64,000 bases of DNA from Hericium rajendrae (taxonomy: Eukaryota > Basidiomycota > Agaricomycetes > Russulales > Hericiaceae). Position 1 is the first letter of the stretch. Every line of letters starts with the position of its first letter. Below the pieces are notes generated by a model. It had not been told where the DNA came from, did not search any database, and saw only the letters and a list, made by a program, of their open reading frames with translations. Both the position numbers and the translations under genes were made by a program. The stretch covers positions 186,001 through 250,000 of the forward strand of contig CM065887.1 in the NCBI GenBank assembly GCA_033439255.1, read 5' to 3'. Below, piece after piece: positions 47,748 through 59,917 of this stretch.

Positions 47748-48512
47748 AGTTGAGTATTGTAGCCAGCCTTCCATCCCCAAAAGCCATTGTGTCCTTGCTT
47801 GTATAATATTATGTGTACGCCGATCATATTGAGTGGGTGTCTTCCTCCCTACGGTTGGGTGCCTAGCTCTCTTCTCGATATGCTGCAAACTATGAAGGCC
47901 TAGTGACATCTCTATCGTGCGCGAGCGACGTCAATGGAAGACGTATCCCATGTACGTCCGGCTATCTTGTCCTTTCTGAACCTTTGCAGAACGCATGACT
48001 GATGGTGTCGTGCCGAAGGTCCGCCTTTTCGTCTAGCATCTGTATCTAGTACTTAAGGCATCCACACAGTTGCATGTTTGAGACCAAGACTAGGACACGC
48101 TCCGTCCTTCAATAAGTGTTACCTTGTTCGTGTCGAAATATGTAGTCATGGTTGCGTTGTGAGCTCTTGTCCGTAATCTCAGTTTTTATGTACACGCATG
48201 CTCTGTATAGTACAAACTCTACCGGTAGCTAGGTGCTGGAGATAGCAAAGGCAGCTCTCGCGGGTTTCAAGGATGCGCTCAGTTGACTTGCTATTGACTC
48301 TCTGTCTTCGGCAGACGTCAGCAGTGAAAAATGACATAGACTGAATTACAAACATATAATGTGGCACCTTCATTGTGGACCAATCGACCGAACTTATGGA
48401 CGGAGCTTGAGTTTGAGGATGGTGGAATTTGAAACCAAAGTTGCCAAACAACACGATCGAGCGCCAATTGGTCTTTCGCCACCTTGTCCGAGTCCGTCGC
48501 GCGCTGTGGACG
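47748..48512. other. intergenic region between SmD3 and COG2
   Basis: About 765 bases with the SmD3 3' UTR and the COG2 promoter. The frame leading into COG2 is open upstream of 48513 and has another ATG at 48429. Family comparison favours the later start. No independent gene seen. Confidence 0.45.
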
Positions 48513-51500
48513 ATGGCCGTGCAAAGCCCTCCTGCAGCATCTACGGATCCTTATGAACTCGAACGACTCGCTGAAGAACTAGCAGCCCGTGAAGCCTCGA
48601 ACGCGCTTTCCCCGGTCAAACAACAGTTCGAAGATGCAGACTTGATGCCACATGAGCTCCCTCTCTATGCCCCGCTCTCTCATAGCAACCCATTTTTTAC
48701 TGCTGAGACTTTCAATGTGGAGGACTTCCTGCTTTCGCGCTCTCACACATCTCTGCCCGATTTGCGCTCAGAACTTAGGGACTACCTTGGAAACTTGAAG
48801 GAGGAGCTGGTCAAGCTCATCAATGACGATTACGAGGCGTTCATTAGTCTGAGCACAGACTTGAAGGGAGAGGGTGTGAGACTGGACGAGTTGAGACGCC
48901 CTCTTGCAGAGCTCAGAGCACAAATTCTTGTACGTTCGTTGAGATCTTAATCACGAACCTGACTCGAAATATGAATGATTTGAGACTAGGAGTCGCGGAG
49001 CGAGCTGCATTCGATACGGGAAGCAATCCAGACCAAACTCAAGAAACGATCTTCCCTTCGAGAGGAAAAGGTGTGGCCAAAATTTCAGCTGCCTTCGCTC
49101 GTCGTTCATTCTACTCTCCAGACCTTCCTTCATCTACTTTTGAAAATCTCGGAATCGATTACTCGCCTTGAGTCACTCCTTCTCATTGCGGCACACGAAG
49201 ATGTTCCTCCAGAACTTAAGGACATGCACTTATCAAATTCACTGAGTACCTTCGATGAAGACAACTCTGACGAACGGTAGCCGTGTCTCTATATGGCTTG
49301 GTCGTATACTTACTTTTCACCACTAGAATACGAGGCAACCGTGCCAAGCACCTTACTCGAGTCGCTGCGGAATATACACAGCTTCTGTATCACGTCCAGA
49401 AGGCGAATGATGAACGGCCCTCCGCTTTTGTGGACGAAATGCAATGGGTTTGTGAGCTGTTTTGATCCCCACTCGCTGCATTTTCTGATTCTATATTCAT
49501 TGGTCTTTTTGACTTAGAGAATTGAGAGAGTTAAATCCACCATCTCGTCTGATCTTGACCACCTATTTGCAACAACCCTAACGAAGCTCACGGATACCCG
49601 GAGTAGCAAACTCAGCGAGGTTGAGAAGGCTAAACAAGTGACAGACACGGCTGAATGCTTCAAGACGTACGATGCTCTTGGTCTTTGGCGTGATGCAGAG
49701 GATGTTCTTCGCCGTGAGATTGTGCGCGACTTCGTCAAAAAGGTGATTCTGCAGAAACAATGAGTTAATGACGTCGTCTTAATATCACCATCATTTTTTC
49801 TGTAGACAATATTCCCTGGCGCGCTTTCAGCACCTCATTCTCCACTTCTTCCTCACACTCCCCTACCGGTACGAGCTCCGTCACCGGCTCTTCTGACCGC
49901 CTCATTTCTGCCGCCGCGCACGCCATACACACCATTCACTGCATTCGCTTCCAAACAAAATCCCTTTGAGGCCGCGATTGCTTCTTCATCTGCCTATCTC
50001 CTCGATGATACGGACAATCCACTTGCCGGCTTGTACAACGCCATTCTGAAGTTTGTGGACCGCGATCTCAAGCGTATATTGGAGATCGCAGAGAAGGTCT
50101 CGATCAAAGCGGACAGAGGGAAGATACAGGAAGTACCTCAGCCAAGAGTGCAGCGCAGACAGAAAGGCGAGACATTCGAAATCATGTCTAATGTGATTTG
50201 GGCAGAGATTGGCAGGGCCATCATGGATGAACTCGGAAGTGTCATCTTTGCAGCCGGAAAGCCAGAAGAATTCCGTAGGGTAAGCATCCCGCATGCTCCA
50301 TGCATAATCAATCCGTCCTTGACAAGTTTCCAATCCTGACAGAACCACGAGACGACACAAGCCTTCATCCGCTCACTTCAATATTTGGCTCCTTCGGCTG
50401 CTTCTGCCAAGTCCATCACATCACATCCGGTCTATGCGGCCTTCCAGAAACGATGGCAGCTCCCAGTCTATTTTCAGTTACGGTGGAAAGAAATTGTCAC
50501 CAAAGTCGAAGATGCCCTTACTGTACAAAAGGTCGAAGCCAACGCACCTCCTGGTACGTGATACCTTCTAGCACATCTGACTGATATTGATCGGTCTCGA
50601 AGATATGCGTCCTTTCGTCACTGCCCAGGGTGCCGCTATATGGACTGCCATCACCACATGCTGGAGCGGAGAGGTTTACATTCCTCAGCTCGGCCATCGC
50701 TTCTGGAAATTAACCCTGCAGCTACTATGCCGATACAGGGTATGGCTGGAAAGCAGTCTCCCGAGGTTCGAACCTTCCCTTAAATCTGCGCTTTCTGAGA
50801 AGGTATGTCCATCGTACATTTGATTGAGGCACTCTTTGACGGTGATTGGTAGGCACAGGCCCCGGGAAGCCCATCTCTGAGCCGAGCGTCAACTCCAAAT
50901 CCGCCTGTTGAGGGACACGCGTTGGAGGATAATACCGCTGACGAGACAGTCCTGAAGCAGTTTGCAGCTGCCATAACTGAGATCACAGTTTTTGAGTCTC
51001 GCACACGCACACTGTGGAGAGAAGAGACAAGCATGATGTTGTCGACCTCTCTCGAAGACAGTGATGATGATGTCAACATCTTGGAAGGTGGGTTTTCCTC
51101 AACCACGATGTAGTCTTGATCTGACAATTAATAGATGCGCTAACTCATTCAATCTCTAACCTGACACCCCTGATCCCATCCATGTCGAGTCAAATCGTTG
51201 CAATTCTGAGCCGACGTGCTTGTGACGCATTGCTCCCCGTGCGATCCATACCATCTCAATTCCGAGCGATGTCCAACAAGCGCACGCCAACCGAACCAAG
51301 CTACTTCGTCGCACTGGTTCTGCGTCCCGTTCAAACTTTTTTCGGCATCGGTGCAGCTGATGGGCCTGGCAAAGCACTGAAAGACCAATTTCTCAAGTCT
51401 TACGTGGAAGAAATCTTCGAGAATGCTGTACAAAGGTATATATTTTTCCATCTTCATAAACCACAAATGGCTAATTGTGCATTCTACCTAGGTATATATT

Positions 51501-51811
51501 TTATCTGGCCGCCATGAAGAAAACCGAAGACTCCCTCAGGCGCCTCAAGAAGGGCAAGAAATCTACCTTCTCGCTCTTCGGGAGCTCTACAGCTGCAAAC
51601 GACGACAATCGGGATGAAGAGCGCATCCGCACCCAGATGATACTGGACGTTGAAGCATTTGGCAAAGATGCTCAGGCGCTCGGCGTCGATGTAGCGAACC
51701 ACCCAAACTTCAAGTCTTTACATGAAATGGTGCTCACAAACATCCCAGATGGTAAGCTTTGCCGGTGATGTATATGGATATGCTACTTATTCTTCCATCG
51801 CAGAATCTTAG
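48513..51811 (+). CDS. COG2: conserved oligomeric Golgi complex subunit 2
   Basis: A lobe A subunit of the COG tether, which acts in retrograde traffic within the Golgi and so supports glycosylation. The N-terminus has the hallmark ETFNVEDFLLSRSHTSLPDL and a coiled-coil (LRDYLGNLKEELVKLINDDY, then LDELRRPLAELRAQIL). Many exons follow, e.g. ITRLESLLLIAAHED, KAKQVTDTAECFKTYDALG, RYRVWLESSLPRFEPSL and PSYFVALVLRPVQTFF. The last exon is only ES plus stop after NIPD. All junctions checked use GT-AG. Full length for a fungal COG2 (about 900 residues). It converges on VPS8 with a gap of about 160 bases. Confidence 0.93.
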
Positions 51812-51971
51812 GAGAATGCTCTTGCGACATGTCAATATTTGTGTCTCGAGATACCTTCGCTTGTCAACGACATGGACATCCAACACCATGGACACTGAGG
51901 CGGATTTCATGAGAAATGACATACATATAAATTAAGCAAATCCGGTAGCGTAATTAAGTATTTAATGCGTC

Positions 51972-54900
51972 TTAATGTACAATGCTTGGTGAAGGATCAG
52001 ATGGTGCACATCTCATGTGGTATATAGTGCCTGTCCGTGAAACAACGATCTTGTCCACCGCTATGCGCTCTGCCGAACCATCGGTCGTCTGCGAAGTCGA
52101 CAGCAACGGATTTCGACAATACATACACGTTCCGTGCTCAGTAACCCAACCTTTCGCCCGCTCCCGAGTGAGGATCTCGACCGTCTCGAAGATGTCGCGC
52201 TCCACGAGATGCTTGGTGATGATCAGCATATCTCCGTCCGATCGATAGGTCTCCAACATGCTCGTCAATATTGTGCGGAATTCCGTATACGGCGTGCCTG
52301 CTGCCGACTTGGATGAAGCGTCGACCAAGCGCTTGAACAAACTGGGGAAGGAGACGCGGCGTGATGAGCTGACAGAAATCAGGGACAGGAAGGTTTCTTG
52401 TACAAGAGCGCGCAGGGCATCTAGCGTTCGGCGCTGGAACCGCGGTGTCTTCGTCTCCGAAGAATCATCTGCAACAACAGACAATGCTTCGGGAGAACAG
52501 CAGCTCATTGCGGACTGCACAGACTCGATCTGGATGTGCAGCAATCGGAACCAAAGCTCTTCTACTGGCACGTCGCTCCCTTTCGTCCTCGAATGCTGCA
52601 AACAAATGGATGTGCCCATCCGCACCAGTGCCTGCAAAGGGTTGATGTTATCCTGCACAGAAAGTTCTGTCCATGGTTCGATCGGCGCGGGTATCGCTTG
52701 ACAGACTCGTGATATCAGCTTTTGGTTGAAAGCTTCCAGCTTTGACATCGCAGATGCCGAGTCACCTCGCCAATCCAATGCCCAAACAACAGAGTCGAAG
52801 ACTTCATGTTCTTCACAAGTGCGCAGGGCATCGTCCCAGTCCAAGAAGTCGCGTGGCAGGTATTCCAAGGCCGGAATCACACCCGCTGCGTCTACCTGAC
52901 ACTGCAAAGAAATGTAGAGCTGACGCAAAGGTTGCGGGACATGCGGTGAAGGACGTTCCCCTCGTAACGTGACGATAGAATCCTCCTCCTCCGTTGCGGA
53001 CGCCGGGCCGAGGAGATGTCTCAAATATGCGAAACGCTGAAGAGTGGCGCTAGGATCAAGACAAGCCAGGGCCTGCTCGTGAAACTGCGGCGCATGCTTG
53101 TCCAGGAAAGACGAGGTGTCTACGATGCTAGCTTCCAGGAGCTGCTCTAAAGAATCGGAAACGGCTGCAAGGAGATCGCTCGGGACATGGCCGTCATTTC
53201 GCTGAGAGGCTTTCTGAAAGATAGCGTCGGCGTTTCGGAAGACCTCTGCAGTACGAAGGTCGGGGTCGTGCACATAGGCCAGGAGCAAAGGGGCCCACTG
53301 CTGTTCTTGGGAATACCACGATCGCAAGATGCGGTAGAAATGAGCTTCCTCGAATATACGGAGAATGCGATCGCTCTCGTGAGGCGTGTACACGGACAAG
53401 AGGTACTCTGCGGCCAATTGCCGATCCTCACGCGTACTCTGGTCCGGGTCCCGAGCGAGGCCGATGAGGATATTGTGCAAGGCCGAAGGCGGAATTTGAA
53501 TGAACTGAGGATACTTGGGGACATTGCGAGCGATGAAGATGTTGACAAAGGTGATGTCTGCATTAGAAAGATTAGGTGTTGAGACAAGCTCTAGCAGGAT
53601 CTTGACGATTATGAGTCTGGTGACGCCTTGCGTTTCGTCATTCAGATAAGGATCCTCAAATGCCATATCAAGCGAGTGTAGAAACGCCTCCGCATCGAAA
53701 CGAAGCAGGAGTCTACAGTAGGGATAAGTTGGTTCGATGCCACCTTCCTCATCTGCCGTGAAAACGAGCTTCCCATCTTCGCCCAGAGGCCAAACGCTGG
53801 AGCGCCCAAAGAATAGGAAGGTGTAGATATCGCGTTTGGCTGTGAATGATTCGTCTGGGTCCAGTGGTTCTTCACTGGGATAAGTCAGACCACAGAGAAC
53901 GGCCGCTAGGTAAGGAAAGATTTTGTAGGCATTAAGGACGGTGGATCGCATAGTCTCTTGGAGATATTCGGATGGCGAAGAACTCTCCGATCTGAGCAAC
54001 CTCTCGCGCCTATCCTGCATGACCTTCCGAATAAGGCCCAGCAACTCGACGAGAGGCGACACATAGTCCTTAAGGGCCCGTGTGTAGACATATATCAAAG
54101 CATCGTAGAGCTGATATTTCTGACAGAGCCCGATAGCCTGATTGATGTCCAAGCACTCCGGGTCTATATGCCAAATGACCCTTTCGGCATGATCTGGATG
54201 ATCATCTTCGCTATGCATTGCGATCAGACGTTGGGTGATGCGCGGAGGGACATACTGAATGTCGCCATTGAGGATGAAGGTCTCGAGCTGTTCAAGATAG
54301 ATGCGAGCAATCCCGGCGTCATCGTAGGATTGGAAGAGATCCTCGTAAAGGAAGTCGAAGTCATCCAGCGCAATGCAAGCGCGAGTGCATGTCGCCGTTA
54401 GGCTTTCAAATAACGAAGTGCGATCCACCCCCCGGCCATCGGGGGTGATGTGCGTGGCATCCGTCATTCGCTCTTCTGAGAATGCATATTGCGTAGATGC
54501 GGCCATGAGCTGGCGTATTCTGTCCCCTACCACTGCTTTGAGCTGATACGCGTCATCAGGTAAGCCATTCTTGTTGCCATGTGCAGTGCCAAGGTAATAT
54601 GACCGAGCGAGATCGATGGCGTTCAGGAAATCGCCTTCATCAACGAGTGTCAAGATTCGGTCTGCCCATGTGAGAAGCATTCCAACTTGGACCTCATGTG
54701 GGCCCTGAAAATCGTTCGGTCAAAAGCGAAAGAACCTCGAATGCAAACACCATGACACTCACAAGAAAGAATATCTTCCCCTTGTATGTCCGCACACTAT
54801 GAGCTACATCGGCCCGCGCATCTGCGAACGAAATAGCACCGCTCGCGGTGGAGGCCAGAGTCGGAGATACCAGCGTTGAGGCGTCGAAATGAACTTGTTC

Positions 54901-57116
54901 CACTAGCCGCGAAGTCCTGACATCGAACACGCTCAGAGTTGAAGCAGTGACCACAACAATTTGCTGTGATTCAAAAAGGTCAGGCTCGTCATACACGTAC
55001 GCAATCAACAAAACAAACGAACCCACATTTGGGTTCAACCATTGGATTGCTAGGACATCATCTTGTGCAGACCAGCTGGCGGCTTCTTGGAAGGTCAAGT
55101 GACCAACCTCGATGGTCGTTGTCTTTCCTGTCCTCTGATTTACACTCTTCTCTGTTGTCTTGCTCTCAGAGACCCGTATGAGATTCAATGAAGAACCCCA
55201 AGAGTAAACCAGCAACGGCACTGTGGATTCAGCCGGGGGGACCTTCTCGCCTTTCTTGGCCATCCTCGAAGCGTCAACGAACACGCTGGGAAACCACGCC
55301 AGAGCAGCGCGATATTTGGACTTTCCCATTTGTTCGTCGTCCTCGCTTCGATGCCGCCTGTACCATGTCTTCGGTGAAGGTCGGAGGCCCACGATTACAA
55401 GTTTCGCAGCTGTCAACAGAGCAACAACATTATATGCGTCGGTAGCATGGGGTGCTGTTCCGAGGGGTAATGGTGCCATGGCTAGAATCGTATTCGCCTT
55501 CCTCGACCTGTGCCGACGTATCGGAGGTGGTGGAGCAGGAGACCCATTCGCCTTGGCAAGTGAGAAGTGGGGTGGTGCTGGAGGGTCTTCATCAGGGTAT
55601 TTTCCCAAAATTCGCAGTACATCAGACGCATCGACGAAGAGCACTTTTCCGAGGCTATGGTAGAAGGCCAGTCCAATATCATCGGCTGAGACTATAGCTG
55701 TATGCCTCCCAGCTACGAAGTCTACGTTGACGATACGGGAGCCTAGAAGATGCCCTTCCTTCCGTCCCGACGCCACAGCAGCTAATGATGTTGGAGGTAC
55801 AAAACGCACAGGCGTTTGAGGTCTTGCCAAATCAAAGAGCTGAATATGGCCAAACGCATGCCCGACGGCAACGAAGGAGTGGTCATGCGACAGTGCCAAT
55901 GCGGTGACAGGCCCGACGGTCTTCTCTACAATTCACGCGTCAGGCATTTTCATCTCACGAAAGAAACCGGCTCACCGGAATTAGCATCTCCACATATCCA
56001 TTTGAGAGTCTGTTTGAAGTCGAACACATACACCCGCCCAGTATCAGTCCCGACGCAAATCAAACCGTTCGCAGCGAGGACCGTCGGAGAACCCGGCGGC
56101 GCAGACCCAAGAATAGCAGATGCTTTATGAGGCACCTTAGAGAAGATATACTGCCCGAGCTTGCGCAGCTGTGTCCATCGGAACACCTCTCGCCTAGACT
56201 CGTCATACGAATTCGCCGCGAAGTCGTGTTTCTCCGAAAGGGCACGCATATTGGTTGCCGAGAGTGTAGGAGACAGCGCAGAGAAATGGGAAGGGGCGGG
56301 GGACATATTGCCGTAAAATTGTGATTGGATGGTGTCGGCACTCGTGGTGGATGGGACGCCGGACGACCGTGGTACATATGACCGTAGACGCGAGACGGTT
56401 GGATGCAAGAAGGGCTTTCCGAGTATGCTCGGTGACCCATCTTGCATAGGAGAATCCATGCGCGGTGGTGTAAATGGGAGGGAGAGTTGCATGGAGAGCG
56501 GGGAGGGAGTATTGGTACGAGACTCCACGTTGAGATACTGACCCCGGTGATAAGTCGCAATGTACGCGGTGAGGCAAGGGTACGGAAGACTCACGGAAGC
56601 CTGGCCTTGCAAATCATGGCGAACTTCCGATTTCGTGCCCACCTCGCTTTGCACGTCAGGTGCATCGTGTAGAAGGGACCTCTCAACCTCTACCTCGTCT
56701 ACTTCGTCATCGTCCTCCGGGTCTGTATCGAGGATGTCTCGAAGTCGGTCGTCGTATGTGCCGTCGACCTGTTCGGCATCGGCACCATTGTAGACGAATC
56801 CCCCGTCTTCTTCTGAGTCAACCTCGCCTTCAGACACATCTTTGTGCTCTACCTCCTCGTCGTCATCGAAAAGCTCCTCCATGCGCGTGGAATAGTCTCC
56901 GGGATGGTCATCCTGGTCAATATCGTCAGTCGCGTCATCGGAGAAATCCAGCGATGTTAGACGAGAATGGGCATCAGCCGTCATGGCCTGGGTGTTTTTA
57001 GACGGCGAAGGCGACGTCAGGCCCGACGAGGAAAGGACACTGGGCATCGGCGCTGAGACGGCGGCGCGAATGGCTGAGCGCGGGAAAGCCCGTCGGCGTG
57101 ACGCATACATAATCAT
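51972..57116 (-). CDS. VPS8: vacuolar protein sorting protein 8 (CORVET subunit)
   Basis: The Rab5/Vps21-binding subunit of the CORVET endosome tether. A long acidic N-terminus (DDDEEVEHKDVSEGEVDSEE) precedes a beta-propeller: ANGLICVGTDTGRVYVFDF, then LALSHDHSFVAVGHAFGHIQ, then STLSVFDVRTSRLVEQV. The 5' part of the 900-codon last exon holds the Vps8 signature MLLTWADRILTLVDEGDFL with AIDLARSYYLGTA. A long helical solenoid follows (LCQKYQLYDALIYVYTRAL). The C-terminus has a RING-like start (HGTCMYCRNPLL) and IYHMRCAP, a reduced zinc ligand set. ATGs at 57116, 57110 and 57047 are all possible starts. About 1,600 residues, intact. Confidence 0.93.
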
Positions 57117-57473
57117 TGTTTGGTTCAAGGCTGCTGCCAAACAACCGCCTGCAGTCACGACGTCGAGCGCCGATTGGCCTTGGAGAACATGCCTGTGTCA
57201 AGTCCATGCCAAACTTCTAACCAGTTTCAACAGTACTATCGTGAATCATGATCTTATTCAACACACGCCAACGAACGACGTCGAGAGATGTAAGTACGAG
57301 AGTGTATATTATGGCAATAACAGTACAGAACCATTGAATAATGAATAGAAACACAGCAGATAGATGGCATCAGACAGAATAGTAAAAAGCAATCAACTCG
57401 AGAGTGTGGACATACCCGCCTGATATGAAAATCAAAATGTGAGAAGAGCGGAACACCGAAAGAGGACCAACCG
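57117..57473. other. intergenic region between VPS8 and the PHD gene
   Basis: About 355 bases with the VPS8 5' side and the 3' side of the next minus-strand gene. No ORF with signal. Confidence 0.45.
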
Positions 57474-59617
57474 TCATGATGCAGCGGTCCTACGCTCCCG
57501 CTCCTTAACTTTTGCACCAGGCCCAAAGCGCTCCTGGAACCCAATAAGCTCTTCCATCAGCTCCTCCATCATCTTCATAGTTGATTGTTGCGCCAGCTCG
57601 TTTTCCGATGCTGATACCGCTCCAGGCTGTTTGTCCAGCGTTGGCGACCGCGCTATATGGTCGCTATCCAAAACCATTGGCCGTTGATCCCCACCCGATC
57701 TCCTCCCGACCCCCGGACCTGACTCGCCATCGAGTATTGAGCGAGGCCCTTCAGTTGCCTCCTTGAGTGCCCTCTCCAGCGCCTCCCTCCGCCGACCGCG
57801 CTCCAGCGTATTCGCCTGCTCACGCACCACCCATTCTACCAATGACCTGATGCGCTTGTTCATGTCTCCGACACTCATCCTCTTGCTTGGCCACTTGACC
57901 TTTACGCCGCGTTCTGTTGACCTCTCCGCCGGATCCGAACCAGACATCCGCACCTCGAGCGGCTCAGGCGCATCAGTTGGTAGTATGTGGGCGAGATGCG
58001 CAAGATAGTCTGGGAGATTCCAGGAGGTCAGAAGTGACTGTTGCGAGACGACGTATGCATGCGAGTCACGGTAAGCGCGGGAGACAGCGGAGCCAGGCGC
58101 ATGCGAAGAGGACCCATTGGCTCCACCGGAGTAATTCCGCCTCGTGCCATGCTCATGGTTCGAGCTGCCATGAGCCTGCCCTCGTTTCGCCGGCGCAGAG
58201 GACGTTCCCTTGGACCGACTGTTATTGACGCGCTTGTTCGGCGTTCCGGCTAATCACGTCACGTGAATAAGCTAAAGCGAAAAGCTTAACGCGACAAGCG
58301 CCCATACCTTCATCGCCATCCACCGAGGCAAGGTCTTGGACGTGTACAGCCGACTTCCTTCCGCCTCCGCGTCGATTGCGCGACTTGATTGGTACTGGCG
58401 GGGCAGGCATCGTCGTCGCCTTTGCAGCAATTGTACTGACTGGCGTGTCTTCGCGATTCGTGTTGGATGGGGCTGGTCGTTCCGACGTCGTGGAGACAGA
58501 TCGTGTGCGCTTGGAAGGCACCCTAGATAATCTATGCTGTCAGATACGCCTCGAATAGCGCAAGGACAAGACGTACGGATCATCCTCTGCTCGTTTCCGC
58601 TTCTTTCTGCTGTTCTGCTCTGTCTCGTTCTGCTCTCCAACGTCACCGTTGCCGACGACGCTTCCACTGACAGATGAAGGTGCCTTATGACCCGCGGCAG
58701 CCTCGGCAGCCGTCGCCTCCATAATCTCCTTCAGGCTCTCGTCGTAAGCTGCGTCTCTGCTGTTCATAGTATTCCGTCGCTTCGCAGGTTTCAGAAGGTG
58801 GGAAGGAGAATGAGAGCGAGACGCGCGAGTCGTGCCGCTGCTGCTGTGATGTAGTCCATTGGAAGGGTGGCGTACGCGTCTGGCTAGTTTCCTGAGGCGC
58901 ATGGTAGGAAGGTGAGGAAGAGGGACGAGCGTTGGGTCAGCGGTAGACGTACTTAAGAAGCTCGACATGCATATCAGGCCTGCACTGCTCGCAATGGTAT
59001 TCGCCTTTCGGAAGTTGATCCTCGGCCTCATAGCCCATGCACAGGCCATGCTGCCACACGTCGCACGTCTCGCACTGGACCATAAACTCCCCGGCGTCCG
59101 CTTCATCCTCGCCTTGACGGCCGAAAAAGAGTGCGATCGTGAGAAAGAGATGAAATGAAACGCGATGGGACTCACCAGTACTGCCACAGACGCAGCGCGT
59201 AATGCCCTCCTGTTCCTCGGGTTCGATGTTTTCGACAGCGACGTCTCCGAGGGATGGCTCGAGCTTCGACACGACGGCGTCGATCGTGACTTCGGTGACG
59301 ATCTTTTCCTTGTCCTTGGTCTTGCGCTTGTTGCGAGAATTGCCGTTGGCGAAGGCGGCGCCGTTGGTGCCGTTCCTGTGGATGTCGTCGGCAGCATCGT
59401 CGAGGTCTTCTTGCTTGGAGCGTTTGTTGCGTCCTGAGCCATTGCTGGACGAGAGAGCGGGTCGTTGGTTGGGCTGAGATGGACGAGGGGTGGATTCGGA
59501 GGCTGGGGAATCTGGGGATTTGGAGGTGCTGTTGGAGCCAGAGGGTGGTGCTCGTCTCCCAGAACGTCGAGGCTCCTTTGGGGAGAGGGGAGGGCCCATG
59601 GAAACGGGATGGACCAT
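57474..59617 (-). CDS. CTI6: PHD-finger protein, Cti6-like
   Basis: A chromatin protein resembling yeast Cti6, a PHD subunit of the Rpd3L histone deacetylase complex that also bridges Cyc8-Tup1 and SAGA. The N-terminus is Ser/Pro-rich with a basic patch (GSGRNKRSKQEDLDDAAD). The PHD finger is split by one intron: ITRCVCGSTG, then FMVQCETCDVWQHGLCMGY and YHCEQCRPDMH, giving a Cys4-His-Cys3 pattern. Basic and Ser-rich parts follow (RSHSPSHLLKPAKRRN, SRKKRKRAEDD). The C-terminal helix block is KRMSVGDMNKRIRSLVEWV, then REQANTLERGRRREAL, then MKMMEELMEELIGFQERFG. Five exons. Assignment to Rpd3L is by similarity of layout. Confidence 0.82.
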
Positions 59618-59917
59618 GTCAGACGAGAAGCTCGAAGGTGGGGGATGTGTTGGGAAAGACGGGCGAGACTACAGGAGAGGGAGAGACTTGCGACCGTGAC
59701 CTGACTTTAGGGCGGGCCCCTTCCCCTCTTATCGCCGACCTGCAATATCTGCCACTCGCGCGTCCACCGACCGGCGTCTGCCGAGCCCAGCCGGGCCGGA
59801 CCCACAACGCTTTCGACGCAGATTTCTGGCACGCTCAACTCATTGCTCGCGACGGGGACATCGCTCGCACATCGCGCCTAGTGTAGAGCCAAGTGACCTG
59901 TCGTTTCTGCTGCTGTG
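59618..59917. promoter_or_regulatory. divergent promoter, PHD gene / ILV1
   Basis: 300 bases between the two start codons, with a GC-rich segment near 59715-59810. No further gene. Confidence 0.5.

Noticed and set aside
50760-50776. GGTTCGAACC, like a tRNA B-box
   Set aside because: It lies inside a COG2 exon (RFEPSL) and no A-box or cloverleaf can be drawn around it.
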